From positions 1-64,000 of the forward strand of contig JBOEGE010000001.1 of the NCBI GenBank assembly GCA_050633265.1: 64,000 nt of DNA, read 5' to 3'. Below the pieces are notes generated by a model, which saw only the letters and a program-made list of their open reading frames with translations, was not told the origin of the DNA and ran no database searches. The translations under genes and the position numbers were made by a program. Source of the stretch: JBLHZY01 sp050633265. Lineage in GTDB: Bacteria; Pseudomonadota; Alphaproteobacteria; Rhodobacterales; Rhodobacteraceae. Positions 1-8,598 of this stretch are shown in pieces (position 1 is the first letter of the stretch; every line of letters begins with the position of its first letter).

Positions 1-924
1 TATGGCGATGCGGGCGATGATACGCTTTCGGGCGGCGAAGGCGATGATACGCTTTTCGGCGGCGCGGGTCTCGATCAGCTCTCGGGTGATGCGGGCGATG
101 ATCTCTTTGCTTATGAAAACCGCGAAGAGGCGTTTGGCGATGTGGTGGTCGGCGGCAATGGCCCCGATGATACCGCCGATAATGACACGCTAAACCTCAA
201 GGGCTTCGGCCCGTTCAAAATCATTGATCAAGAGGCCGATAGTTCTGATGACGGCGCCACCAAAGGCACGGTCAATTTCTTAGATGCCGCGGGCAATATT
301 GATGGCTCGCTGACCTTTTCGCAGATCGAACGTTTGGTGATTTGCTTTACGCCGGGGGTGAGCGTCTCAACGATTTCCGGGCAGGTGCTGGTTGAAAATC
401 TCGCGGTTGGGGATCGGGTGATCACGCGCGACAATGGCATCCAAAAGGTCCGCTGGATCGGCCGCAAAAAGATCACCGCCCAAAAGCTCTATGACGATGA
501 GATGCTGCGCCCGGTTTTGATCCGCAAAGGCGCGCTTGGCCACGGTTTGCCAGAGCGCGATATGGAAGTTTCGCCAAACCATCGCATGTTGGTGGCCAAT
601 GGCCATATGCAGCTTTTGTTTGGCGATCCTGAGGTTTTGGTGGCGGCCAAACATCTGGTTGGCAAACCCGGGATCGAACATGGCAGCATGGCCGGAACCG
701 AATATATTCACGTCCTGTTTGATCGCCACGAAGTGATCATGGGCAATGGGGCCTGGACCGAAAGCTTCCACCCCGGCGATCATGCGCTTAGCGGGATCAA
801 CCAAGAGCAACGCGCTGAAATCTTTAGCATTTTCCCTGAGCTGGAAACGCAAGTTGGGGTCGAGGCCTATCTTGCCGCGCGCAAACCTTTGAAAGCCTAT
901 GAAGCAAAAGCGCTTGTCTTTTAG
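1..924 (+). CDS. RTX-repeat protein with C-terminal Hint domain (5' truncated)
   Basis: The reading frame is open from base 1, so the gene begins outside the window; 307 residues are visible. The first 40 residues contain glycine/aspartate nonapeptide repeats (GDAGDDTLSGGEGDDTLFGG type) that bind calcium in RTX proteins. From about residue 115 there is a Hint module beginning CFTPG, with the VENLAVGDRVIT and IRWIGRKKI-like blocks (here VRWIGRKKI) and the later SPNHRMLV block that carries the conserved histidine. This architecture is common in Rhodobacterales and is thought to be exported by a type I system; the Hint part may self-process. The specific function is unknown. It converges on the minus-strand T6SS module. 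Confidence 0.85.
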   Translation, partial: YGDAGDDTLSGGEGDDTLFGGAGLDQLSGDAGDDLFAYENREEAFGDVVVGGNGPDDTADNDTLNLKGFGPFKIIDQEADSSDDGATKGTVNFLDAAGNIDGSLTFSQIERLVICFTPGVSVSTISGQVLVENLAVGDRVITRDNGIQKVRWIGRKKITAQKLYDDEMLRPVLIRKGALGHGLPERDMEVSPNHRMLVANGHMQLLFGDPEVLVAAKHLVGKPGIEHGSMAGTEYIHVLFDRHEVIMGNGAWTESFHPGDHALSGINQEQRAEIFSIFPELETQVGVEAYLAARKPLKAYEAKALVF

Positions 925-1062
925 GGCGGGTTTTCAGCCATCAAAGGGGCCCGTCTTTGGCGGCATACCTAGGCTGTGATAGGCGCCTGATCCTGGGATA
1001 AAACGCGCAAGCCGGCTCAAACGGGCCCAAACAGGCCTGCGTGCACGCATGCGCCAATGGCC

Positions 1063-2067
1063 CTATTTTACCACCAATCGGTTGCGCGCGTCATAAGGCC
1101 CGTGCACTTCAGGCAGGTCGATTTCAACAGGGCCAGCCGCTTTGCCCATATCGCCAAAGTCCTGCCCCGGCGCCAAGTTGACAACGCACATAATCCCCCC
1201 GCCGCCAAAAAAGACCTCCTCGTTTTCTGAATCGAAAAACGCCAGGTTGCGAAACGCCTCACCAAAGGAAGCCATCAGAGGCGCGCGCGTTACCGGGGTG
1301 ATAACGCCGCGGCTTGGGATGGTCGCATCAAAACGGCCCGCGCCCTTGATAATCCGCGTCTCATCCGCCTCATTGGCAAGGATCCACTGGCCAAGAGAGC
1401 CGACCATCCCATAAAAACCATAGGGGTTGGGCGGCATCGCATCCCGCGCCGGACGATCATAAACAAAGCCAGCATTTTCGGGCTTTTCCCAAATGTTTAC
1501 CCCGGGTTGCCAGGTACCATCATTTGTTGCCCAGGGGAGGATCAACCCGCCGCTGCGGGCGGCAAATTCCCACTGATCTTCGCTTGGCAATGTGACCGGC
1601 ATATTGAGAAGCGTGCCAAGCCATTCGCAATAGGCAAGCGCTTCGTGATAGGGGACTTCGGCAACAATGTTATCATCGTCCCAATTGAGATCTTCCGACT
1701 GCGCAGGCAGGCGCGCGCGGCCCGTTTTGCGGCGAAAAAGCGCGTAATCGGCGTTGCGCACCATGAATTGGGCCATGAGATAGGGCGCCAGCGTTACCTC
1801 ATGCGGCGGGCGGGCCTCTGAGGGGTATGCGACCGGACGGGTCTCAATCGAGCCATCCATCAGCGCCACTTTGATATCATAATTTCCGGCCGTAAAACTT
1901 GCGCCCGGCACGCGGATAAATTCGGCGCGGCTGCGCGCGATCAGATCGGGAATTTCGGCGGATTTTTTCATATAGATCACTCCGGCAAAGCTAAGAGCGG
2001 CAAGGGCGAGAGCGAGGGGAATACCGACTTTAAGCAAAACGAGCCTTATTGATTGGGGTGCCTGCAT
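1063..2067 (-). CDS. Membrane-anchored SUMF1/FGE-fold protein next to T6SS effector
   Basis: 334 residues. An N-terminal hydrophobic segment (about residues 8-33) should anchor the rest in the periplasm. The body has SUMF1/formylglycine-generating-enzyme features: PPHEVTLAPYLMAQFMVRNADY, a Trp/Asp region, LPSEDQWEFAARSG (family LPTEAEWEYAARGG) and GMVGSLGQWI (family DMLGNVWEW). The C-terminal cysteine pair used by true formylglycine-generating enzymes is not seen; only one Cys lies near that end, so this is probably a binding fold. The start at 2067 overlaps the upstream effector by 38 bp; an ATG at 2094 is the alternative. TagR of Pseudomonas aeruginosa, an upstream regulator of T6SS PpkA, has the same fold. 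An immunity or accessory role is inferred from position. Confidence 0.75.
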   Translation of the reverse strand: MQAPQSIRLVLLKVGIPLALALAALSFAGVIYMKKSAEIPDLIARSRAEFIRVPGASFTAGNYDIKVALMDGSIETRPVAYPSEARPPHEVTLAPYLMAQFMVRNADYALFRRKTGRARLPAQSEDLNWDDDNIVAEVPYHEALAYCEWLGTLLNMPVTLPSEDQWEFAARSGGLILPWATNDGTWQPGVNIWEKPENAGFVYDRPARDAMPPNPYGFYGMVGSLGQWILANEADETRIIKGAGRFDATIPSRGVITPVTRAPLMASFGEAFRNLAFFDSENEEVFFGGGGIMCVVNLAPGQDFGDMGKAAGPVEIDLPEVHGPYDARNRLVVK

Positions 2068-3862
2068 CAATAAAACTGCCACTTGGCAGCGCATTCACGA
2101 GGCGGGTGAATTCGGTTTGGTTGGCAAAATCCATCACATAATTAAGCCGCGACATGCCCGCAGCATAACTTGTTTTTGCGCCCATCGGATTGACCCGTGC
2201 GGCGATCTTTTGCCATTCTTCGCGCGTTTGCACTGTGCGCACAACAACCAAAATCGCCGCCTCCTGATGTTCTTCGCGCGACATAAGGAAAGTCTCGCTC
2301 AAAGCATAAAGAATGGCCCCTTTGGCCTCTGGCGGGGCATAGAAAAGCTCGTCGGGGGCGGTTTTGATATGTTTGGCAAAATCGCGCGCCTTACCGGGGC
2401 CATCGATCCAATCGGAAAGCGAGGCAAAGATCGCCTCCAAAATGCTGCCGCCCAAATTTACAAGGCCTTCCAGCGCGGCTTGGCCGTTTTTGATCGCATA
2501 AAGCGCAAGCGCCACAACGCCCTTATAAGCCGCCTCGGAGATAAAGAAGAGGAAGCCGAAATTATTGTCTTTGAGCTTATGATAGATATACATCACCAGC
2601 TCATAGATCGTGCCAAAGCCGATGGCGCCCGATAAACTGCCCTTGGCGCCGATCCCGATCACCAATTGCGCCTTGCAGCGAAACATGAATTTCTGCGTGC
2701 GCTCATCAAATTCGATCCGCAAAGAGACCTCGCCACCGATGCCAGCATTGCCCGCAACCGTCGCGCCAATCTCGATCAAGGCCGCCCAGCCGGGATTGCC
2801 GGAACGCGCGCGTTTGTCCGGGTTGTCCCATTCCATCGCGCCCTTTACCCCGCCGCCCGCTTCAACCCCCGCAAAGGCTTCGGCCGCGATAACCCCTTTT
2901 GCCCCCGCCGGCGCAGGCAGAGACATCATCGAACCATCCGGCGCGCGCTTATACTCGACCCCGGCAGTGCCCATGATGCTCGCGCCAAGCATGGCCTGGG
3001 CGGTCAGCGTTGCTTTAAAGCGGAAATAGCCGAAATCCATCTGCTCTTGCTTGCCATCGCCCGTGCCCTCGACCCCGTATTCGATCAACGCGCGCCAGCC
3101 CTCGCGATCGGGCGCATATAGATCAAGCTTCAGCTCGGCCTCGCCCAAGATCAGGCGCCCCTCAACATTGGCGTTCATCGAATAGCTGCGCTGTTTGGCG
3201 TTATAGCCCGCTGTCGCCCCATAGCCGCGATAGCCGCGCAGCAATTGCGCCCCATGCGAATAGTCGTGATTGGCGCCACTGTCGGAATAGCTCAGACTGT
3301 CATTGACATCATCAACCCATTTGAGCCAGCTCGCATCCCAAACATCCGTGATCGAGCCCGACACCTGAACCTTGGCCAACTGCCCGCGAAAGGTGATCCC
3401 CTTGGCCAGATCATCCGATATTTTGCGGTACGCATCGCGAAAGGCGCCAGCGGATTTTTCCCGGTCAAGCGCGCCGAAATTAGGATCCGTATCGCGGATG
3501 GATTTGGGCAGTGGAATGCGCCGCCAATGGTTTTTCATCTTATCGCTGCGGATGCGGGTCCAGCGGCGCTGCGTGATGGAATAGCCCTGCACGAGATGCT
3601 TTTCGGGCAGGTCGCGGGTTGGCGTTATGTATCCATCAAGCATCTTGGCAAGGTGATCTTGGGCATTGGCGGCCGCTTCGGGATCTTCATCATCATTGGC
3701 GTCTTTGAGCGCGCCAAACCCTTCCTCAAGCGCGCGCATTTCGCCCCGCAGCGCAGTCAGCTCATTGCCCGAATACATCAGCAAAGCGCTTTCCCCAATA
3801 TCGGGATCGCCACAGGCCAAAACATAGATCAGCTCAACATCGCCGCATTGAATACAGGTCAT
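2030..3862 (-). CDS. Candidate T6SS effector, glycine-rich, colicin/VasX-like in its C-terminal half
   Basis: 610 residues. The ATG at 3862 overlaps the TGA of the DUF4123 gene as ATGA, which fixes the start and implies coupled translation. The N-terminus has a CxxC (MTCIQCGD) and a segment rich in charged residues. Residues about 220-420 are a Gly/Ala-rich, beta-like region (AEAFAGVEAGGGVKGAMEW, IGIGAKGSLSGAIGFG). Residues about 415-485 hold amphipathic or hydrophobic helices (FGFLFFISEAAYKGVVALALYA). This layout resembles pore-forming T6SS cargo of the VasX/BTH_I2691 type, but I see no diagnostic signature. It lies between an adaptor and a membrane-anchored SUMF1 protein. Effector status is inferred from the adaptor neighbour. 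Confidence 0.6.
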   Translation of the reverse strand: MTCIQCGDVELIYVLACGDPDIGESALLMYSGNELTALRGEMRALEEGFGALKDANDDEDPEAAANAQDHLAKMLDGYITPTRDLPEKHLVQGYSITQRRWTRIRSDKMKNHWRRIPLPKSIRDTDPNFGALDREKSAGAFRDAYRKISDDLAKGITFRGQLAKVQVSGSITDVWDASWLKWVDDVNDSLSYSDSGANHDYSHGAQLLRGYRGYGATAGYNAKQRSYSMNANVEGRLILGEAELKLDLYAPDREGWRALIEYGVEGTGDGKQEQMDFGYFRFKATLTAQAMLGASIMGTAGVEYKRAPDGSMMSLPAPAGAKGVIAAEAFAGVEAGGGVKGAMEWDNPDKRARSGNPGWAALIEIGATVAGNAGIGGEVSLRIEFDERTQKFMFRCKAQLVIGIGAKGSLSGAIGFGTIYELVMYIYHKLKDNNFGFLFFISEAAYKGVVALALYAIKNGQAALEGLVNLGGSILEAIFASLSDWIDGPGKARDFAKHIKTAPDELFYAPPEAKGAILYALSETFLMSREEHQEAAILVVVRTVQTREEWQKIAARVNPMGAKTSYAAGMSRLNYVMDFANQTEFTRLVNALPSGSFIDAGTPINKARFA

Positions 3863-4785
3863 TGGGTCGCTCCATCTGGATAGGTCAGACCATATTGCCG
3901 CGCGATGGCAAGGCCAAGATGCCGGGGCGAATATTTGCCGCTTTGCGCCCAATGGATCAAGCTCGCTTTGCCCTCGGGGGGCAATTGGCGGTGCAGCGCA
4001 AAAAGCTCAAGCAGCCGCTCAGGATCGCTATAGGCGCAAAACATCAAAGGGATGGCAACCTGCTCAAACTGCGCGGCGATCTCGTTGGTGTGATCAACAC
4101 TGTGCGAAATCTCCCAAGCTTTGCGCATAAAGGCGACATGCTGAAGGCGATCACGCTTGTATTTGTCGATCACCACCGGGGCAGGGGCCATGGCCCGCAG
4201 CGATGGATCAACCGCAAATCTATGCGCCAGCCAAGCGCCATCATAGCGCGGCGTGACACAGGAAATCGCGGCGCAATTCTGCATAAATCCGGCCAGTTCC
4301 GGCGGGCTCAGGCTTTGCATCAAAGCGGGCAGGGTGAAGGGATCATAAAAGCGAAAGAAATAGCGAACCCCCGCTTCATCAGGCAGCTGGGTATAGCGGC
4401 GCAAATGGGCGCGCATCTGCTCAAGGCTTTGATCCGTCTCGATAAAAATCGCCGCCTCGGCGCGCAACAATTCCCAGTGATTTGGGGCCTCTGCCGTATC
4501 GGCCACAAGATCAATCGCCAATGGATGCCCCGGCACCAACGGAACAAGCCAAGGCGCAACCTCGCCCAATGCGGGATCATTTGACAGATCATAAAGACAG
4601 ACCGCCGCAAGATCATAGCCCTTCATCCGCTCAGCAAATCCAAAGACCCGCGCCGCATCAATCACCGCAAAATGCTGCGTCTCAGCCCCGCTTGGCGCAA
4701 ATAATCCAGTGCCATCGGGCCGCGGATCCGCCTCAGCGCTCGGGACAAATTGCGCCGTTGAATGAAGAAGAAACTGGGAGGTCAT
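3859..4785 (-). CDS. DUF4123 family T6SS effector adaptor (Tap/Tec type)
   Basis: 308 residues. DUF4123 features are HFAVIDAARVFG near the N-terminus and, in the middle, VRYFFRFYDPFTLPALMQSLSPPEL, matching the family pattern of Arg-Tyr/Phe-Asp-Pro followed by Leu-Ser-Pro. DUF4123 proteins load cargo onto VgrG and are normally encoded directly before that cargo. Here the stop codon overlaps the start of the next gene by four bases. The ATG at 4785 was chosen; extension to 4839 would need a TTG start. No VgrG is adjacent: the nearest one is about 19 kb away, on the same strand. Confidence 0.82.
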   Translation of the reverse strand: MTSQFLLHSTAQFVPSAEADPRPDGTGLFAPSGAETQHFAVIDAARVFGFAERMKGYDLAAVCLYDLSNDPALGEVAPWLVPLVPGHPLAIDLVADTAEAPNHWELLRAEAAIFIETDQSLEQMRAHLRRYTQLPDEAGVRYFFRFYDPFTLPALMQSLSPPELAGFMQNCAAISCVTPRYDGAWLAHRFAVDPSLRAMAPAPVVIDKYKRDRLQHVAFMRKAWEISHSVDHTNEIAAQFEQVAIPLMFCAYSDPERLLELFALHRQLPPEGKASLIHWAQSGKYSPRHLGLAIARQYGLTYPDGATQ

Positions 4786-5076
4786 ATTCACCGGGGCAAT
4801 CGCGCGCGTATCATCAAAACTCTCTCTACTCTCAGGCAAACTGTCTCAGAAGAGCCGCCCGCACTCAAGCGCATTTGGCCAGATATTTGCACCTGTGCTC
4901 CAAACCGCCCAATCACGCCGGAGGCAAGGCCAGATACGCTGCGCTCTTAATGCATTAAGCGCGGCCAATGGCATCCAATCAAAGGGGAATTTTTCGCCCC
5001 TAGGCGCATTTTGCGCGCTTGCAGTTGCCCGGCGCGCGCAACCAAGGCTAAGCTTGCCCAAATTCGGAGCAAAGAG

Positions 5077-6252
5077 ATGTTTTTAAACACAACCGATGTC
5101 CAAGAACTCACCGCATGGCGGCGCGATCTGCACCGCTTTCCAGAGCTCTCGGGCCAAGAGGAAAAGACTGCGCAAAAAGTCGCAGAAATGGGCCGCGCGC
5201 TTGGGGCGGATCGCGTGCTTTGCGGGCTTGGCGGTCACGGTGTTGCGATGGTGTTTGAAGGCGCGCTTCCGGGCCCAAAAGTGATGATCCGCGCCGAGCT
5301 CGATGCTTTGCCGATCACCGAAATTTCCAATGCCCCGCACCGCTCTGAAATCCAAGGAACGGCGCATCTCTGCGGCCATGATGGCCATAGCACGATCCTT
5401 GCCGCCCTGGCCCGCGGGCTCAGCCGCAAACGCCCAAATCGCGGCCAGGTGATCCTGCTGTTTCAACCCGCCGAAGAAACCGGGGCAGGGGCGAAAGCTG
5501 TGATCAACGATCCTCAAATCGCTGAAATAACGCCAGATTTTGCCTTTGCCTTGCATAATATGCCCGGCCTGCCGCTTGGTGAGGCGAGCCTGATTGAGGG
5601 CGGTGCGGCCTGCGCCTCGCGCGGGATGCGCATCGTGCTAAGCGGCAAAACGGCGCATGCCTCTATGCCCGAAACAGGCCGCTCCCCGATGCGCGCCATG
5701 GCCAGCATCATGCAAGGGATCGCAGCGCTCGGGCAAGGCGCGCCCCTTGGCGCCGCCCGCCCCAAACCCGGCTTTTGCATGGCCACAATCACCCATGCCG
5801 CCATGGGCGCCCCGGCCTTTGGGATCGCGCCCGGCTCGGCTGAAATTCTGGCAACCCTGCGCAGCTTAAGCGATGCGGATATGGCCGATCTGATCGCCCG
5901 CGCCCAAGCCATTTGCCAGGACGCGGCCAAATCCGATGGGCTGACCGTCCAGATCACCTATGAAGAGGTATTCGCCGCCAGCGAGAACCATCCCGCCGCG
6001 ACAAAGGCGCTGCAAACGGCCCTCACGGCCTGCAATATCCCTGCCTGCAATCCCGAAGATCCCCATGCTCAACCCATGCGCGCCTCCGAGGATTTCGGCC
6101 GTTTCAACAGGCTGGCCCCCTCGGCGATGCTTCTGCTTGGGGCCGGGATTGATCACCCAGCGCTGCATAATCCCGATTATGATTTCCCCGATGAGTTGAT
6201 CCCGATCGGCGCCAATATTTTCATGGCGCTGATCCGCCAACTAACTGATTAG
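5077..6252 (+). CDS. M20D family amidohydrolase (hippurate/IAA-amino-acid hydrolase-like)
   Basis: 391 residues. It hydrolyses N-acyl amino acids or related amides using a two-metal centre. Family motifs are WRRDLHRFPELSGQE at the start, RAELDALPI, the metal-binding LCGHDGH, and QPAEETGAGA with the catalytic Glu pair. A dimerisation domain follows (SGKTAHASMP), and HAQPMRASEDFG lies in the C-terminal metal region. The start at 5077 is preceded by GGAG at 5066-5069. It is divergent from the T6SS module; the 291 bp between them show no clear operator. The substrate cannot be read from the sequence. Confidence 0.88.
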   Translation: MFLNTTDVQELTAWRRDLHRFPELSGQEEKTAQKVAEMGRALGADRVLCGLGGHGVAMVFEGALPGPKVMIRAELDALPITEISNAPHRSEIQGTAHLCGHDGHSTILAALARGLSRKRPNRGQVILLFQPAEETGAGAKAVINDPQIAEITPDFAFALHNMPGLPLGEASLIEGGAACASRGMRIVLSGKTAHASMPETGRSPMRAMASIMQGIAALGQGAPLGAARPKPGFCMATITHAAMGAPAFGIAPGSAEILATLRSLSDADMADLIARAQAICQDAAKSDGLTVQITYEEVFAASENHPAATKALQTALTACNIPACNPEDPHAQPMRASEDFGRFNRLAPSAMLLLGAGIDHPALHNPDYDFPDELIPIGANIFMALIRQLTD

Positions 6253-6263
6253 ATTGAGTTTTC

Positions 6264-6860
6264 TTACGGGGCAAGCCATTGCCCGCGCCATCTGTCGCGC
6301 CGCTCAAATGAGGCGCGCCGATGCTGCGGCTCGGCCAAGATCACCGCGTCAATCGCCTCTATACTGATGCGCAAAACCGCAAATCGCGCAGGATCGGCCA
6401 CGCGCGAAAAATTGCCCGGTGCGCTAATTGCGCTGCCCGGCGCCGGCATCACCCCGTAATTGGGCCGCGCCTGTGCAGGGACCGCCTGCCAAAGCGGCGC
6501 GGCCTCTTGCCCGGTCACGATTTCCGCGCGCCCCTTAAAGCGCATCTGCAAATTCAAATCCGCCCGCCAGAGCAGAACGCTGGCTTTGGGATTGGCCGCA
6601 AGCTCGGCGCATTTGGCCGTCGCGCTATCGGTGTGAATATCGATCAATCCGCGGCTTTCATTCACCGCGCGCAGCATCACTTGGCGCAGCTCAGGCCCCC
6701 CATCCGCGCCGATCGTTCCAAGCGTGGCCAATCGCCCCAAAGCCATTCCCTCTATCAGCGTTTGCGGCGCAGGGCCCGCGCGCAAACAGGCCCAGATCCG
6801 CGCCAATATCTGCACCAAATCATCGCTCCAAACCGCGCTGCTTTCCTGCTCATTTTTCAT
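6264..6860 (-). CDS. Pyridoxamine 5'-phosphate oxidase-like flavin protein
   Basis: 198 residues. It has the split-barrel FMN-binding layout of PNPOx-like proteins: RLATLGTIGADGGPELRQVMLRAV near the N-terminus, then HTDSATAKCAELAANPKASVLLWRADLNLQMRFKGRAEI, and a C-terminal RRASFERRDRWRGQWLAP resembling the Arg/Trp tail of PNPOx enzymes. Biosynthetic PNPOx is a little longer, so the exact substrate is uncertain; it may be a general flavin oxidoreductase. It is divergent from the glycerate kinase gene, with 105 bp between them. Confidence 0.75.
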   Translation of the reverse strand: MKNEQESSAVWSDDLVQILARIWACLRAGPAPQTLIEGMALGRLATLGTIGADGGPELRQVMLRAVNESRGLIDIHTDSATAKCAELAANPKASVLLWRADLNLQMRFKGRAEIVTGQEAAPLWQAVPAQARPNYGVMPAPGSAISAPGNFSRVADPARFAVLRISIEAIDAVILAEPQHRRASFERRDRWRGQWLAP

Positions 6861-6965
6861 GCAATCCCCTCCAAATCGCCGACCCCGTCCAATGAAACTG
6901 CCCGCAATGCGCCGCGCATTCAAGTGGCCCCTAGACGCCAGTTTTGGGCGCGCTACTCTAAAGCC

Positions 6966-8192
6966 ATGCGCCCAGACCCCCGCCGCCAAGCCCAAGAGAT
7001 TTTCGCCGCCGGCCTTGCCGCTGCCGATCCGGCGCGCGCAGTCAAACAGGCGCTCGCATCCGCGCCAATTGCGCCTGCGCTGATCCTTGCCATCGGCAAA
7101 GGCGCGCGCCTGATGGCCAAGGCCGCCCAAGAGCAAATCAAAGCCGCAGGCCATGCGCCCGCGCCCACGCTGATCGTCACAAATTATGAAAACGCCCGCC
7201 CCCTGAAAGGCGCAGAACTGCTTGCCGCGGGCCATCCGATCCCGGATGAAAACGGCGCCCGCGCGGCCAAACGCTTGATCCAAGCGCTGCACGCTCTGCC
7301 CGAAGATGCGGTTGTTCTTGCGCTGATTTCGGGCGGGGGCTCGGCGCTTTTGCCTGCGCCGCCGCCGGGCATAACCCTTGCTGACAAAGCAGAATTGAAC
7401 CGGCTCTTGCTGGGCTCTGGCGCGCCGATTGAAGCAATGAACCTCGTGCGCCAACAGGTCTCTTTGATCAAAGGCGGCGGGCTGTTGCGCCTCGCGGCCC
7501 CGGCCCAAATCCAAGCGCTGATCCTCTCGGATGTGATCGGCAACGATCTGCGCGCCATTGCCTCTGGGCCAACCACCGCCCCAATCGGGAGCCGCAAAGA
7601 CGCGTGCCAACTGCTTGAAAACGCAGGGTTATGGGCCCAACTCCCCGCATCAATCGCCGCCCATCTAAGCGCAGAGCAACCCGCGCACAAACCGCTCCCC
7701 AAGGCGCAAAACATCCTGATCGGCTCAAATGAGCTTTCTGTCGCAGCGATGGCCAAAGCCGCCCCCGGCGCCCATATCGCGCCCAAACCCTTGATCGGGG
7801 ATGTGGGCCACGCGGCGCAAGACATCCTCAATCTGCGCGCCCCGGGTATCTATCTTTTTGGCGGAGAGACGACCGTTGAGCTGCGCGGCAGCGGCCTTGG
7901 CGGGCGCAATCAAGAGCTCGCGCTGCGCATCGCTTTGGGCGCTCAAAAGGCTGGCTGGGGCACGTTTACCTTTCTCTCAGGCGGCACCGATGGGCGCGAT
8001 GGGCCGACAGATGCCGCAGGCGGGATTGTTGATGCGGGCAGTCTTGAGCGGATGCGCGCGCGCGGCATTGATCCAATCGCATCGCTGCAAAATAACGACA
8101 GCTATCATGCCCTTAAAGCCAGCGATGATCTTTTGATGATTGGGGCAACGGGAACGAATGTTGCTGATCTACAAGTCTTGATTCTTGAATGA
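6966..8192 (+). CDS. Glycerate 2-kinase, MOFRL/DUF4147 family
   Basis: 408 residues. Glycerate kinases of this family (GckA/TtuD) phosphorylate D-glycerate to 2-phosphoglycerate, linking the serine cycle or glyoxylate use to glycolysis. Seen here are the N-terminal DUF4147 domain with AIGKGARLMAKAA, GHPIPDENG, LISGGGSALLPAPPPGITL and LSDVIGNDLRAIASGPT, and the C-terminal MOFRL part with GGETTVELRGSGLGGRNQELALR and SGGTDGRDGPTDAAGG. The start at 6966 gives the expected N-terminus; the Shine-Dalgarno sequence is weak. Its product feeds enolase, which is encoded about 4 kb away. Confidence 0.9.
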   Translation: MRPDPRRQAQEIFAAGLAAADPARAVKQALASAPIAPALILAIGKGARLMAKAAQEQIKAAGHAPAPTLIVTNYENARPLKGAELLAAGHPIPDENGARAAKRLIQALHALPEDAVVLALISGGGSALLPAPPPGITLADKAELNRLLLGSGAPIEAMNLVRQQVSLIKGGGLLRLAAPAQIQALILSDVIGNDLRAIASGPTTAPIGSRKDACQLLENAGLWAQLPASIAAHLSAEQPAHKPLPKAQNILIGSNELSVAAMAKAAPGAHIAPKPLIGDVGHAAQDILNLRAPGIYLFGGETTVELRGSGLGGRNQELALRIALGAQKAGWGTFTFLSGGTDGRDGPTDAAGGIVDAGSLERMRARGIDPIASLQNNDSYHALKASDDLLMIGATGTNVADLQVLILE

Positions 8193-8237
8193 TTTCAGCA
8201 AATTAGAGTGCGATCTTTATGTAGCGTTATCTGCCAC

Positions 8238-8585
8238 TTAGCCCGGTTCATCGCCGCTGCAATACATCTCATACATCAGCTCCAACACCCGGCGCGGCCG
8301 CTCATCTTTGATCGAGTAATAGATCGTTTTACCATCGCGGCGCGGCTCAACCAGCCCCTCAAGGCGCAGCCGTGCGAGCTGTTGGCTCACAGCGGCCTGG
8401 CGCATATCGAGGATCTCTTCAAGCTCAGAGACAGATTTTTCGCCCGAGACCAGCTGACACATGATCATCAAACGCCCCTCATGGCTCAGCGCCTTAAGAA
8501 GCGCCGCCGCATCGCAAGCAGAATCCATCATTCTCGCAAGGCCATCGCCCGCGATCGGGGCCGTATTATTGGCGGTGTTTGGCAC
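8238..8585 (-). CDS. ArsR-family repressor of the SqrR/BigR persulfide-sensing type
   Basis: 115 residues, starting at a GTG preceded by a strong AGGAG five bases upstream. It has an ArsR winged helix: LLKALSHEGRLMIMCQL, SVSELEEILDMRQAAVSQQLARLRLEGLVEPRRDGKTIYYSI. Cysteines at residues 43 and 109 have the same spacing (66) as the dithiol pair Cys41/Cys107 of Rhodobacter capsulatus SqrR, which senses sulfane sulfur; Cys24 is an extra one. That it is a persulfide sensor is inferred from cysteine placement. It lies 13 bp downstream of tyrS in the same direction, with no sulfide-oxidation gene nearby. Confidence 0.82.
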   Translation of the reverse strand: MPNTANNTAPIAGDGLARMMDSACDAAALLKALSHEGRLMIMCQLVSGEKSVSELEEILDMRQAAVSQQLARLRLEGLVEPRRDGKTIYYSIKDERPRRVLELMYEMYCSGDEPG

Positions 8586-8598
8586 GTTTACTCCTAAA

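Noticed and set aside
6861..7610. Long minus-strand extension of the PNPOx-like reading frame
   Set aside because: It lies wholly opposite the glycerate kinase gene and has no family features; the ATG at 6860 gives a normal PNPOx-like protein.
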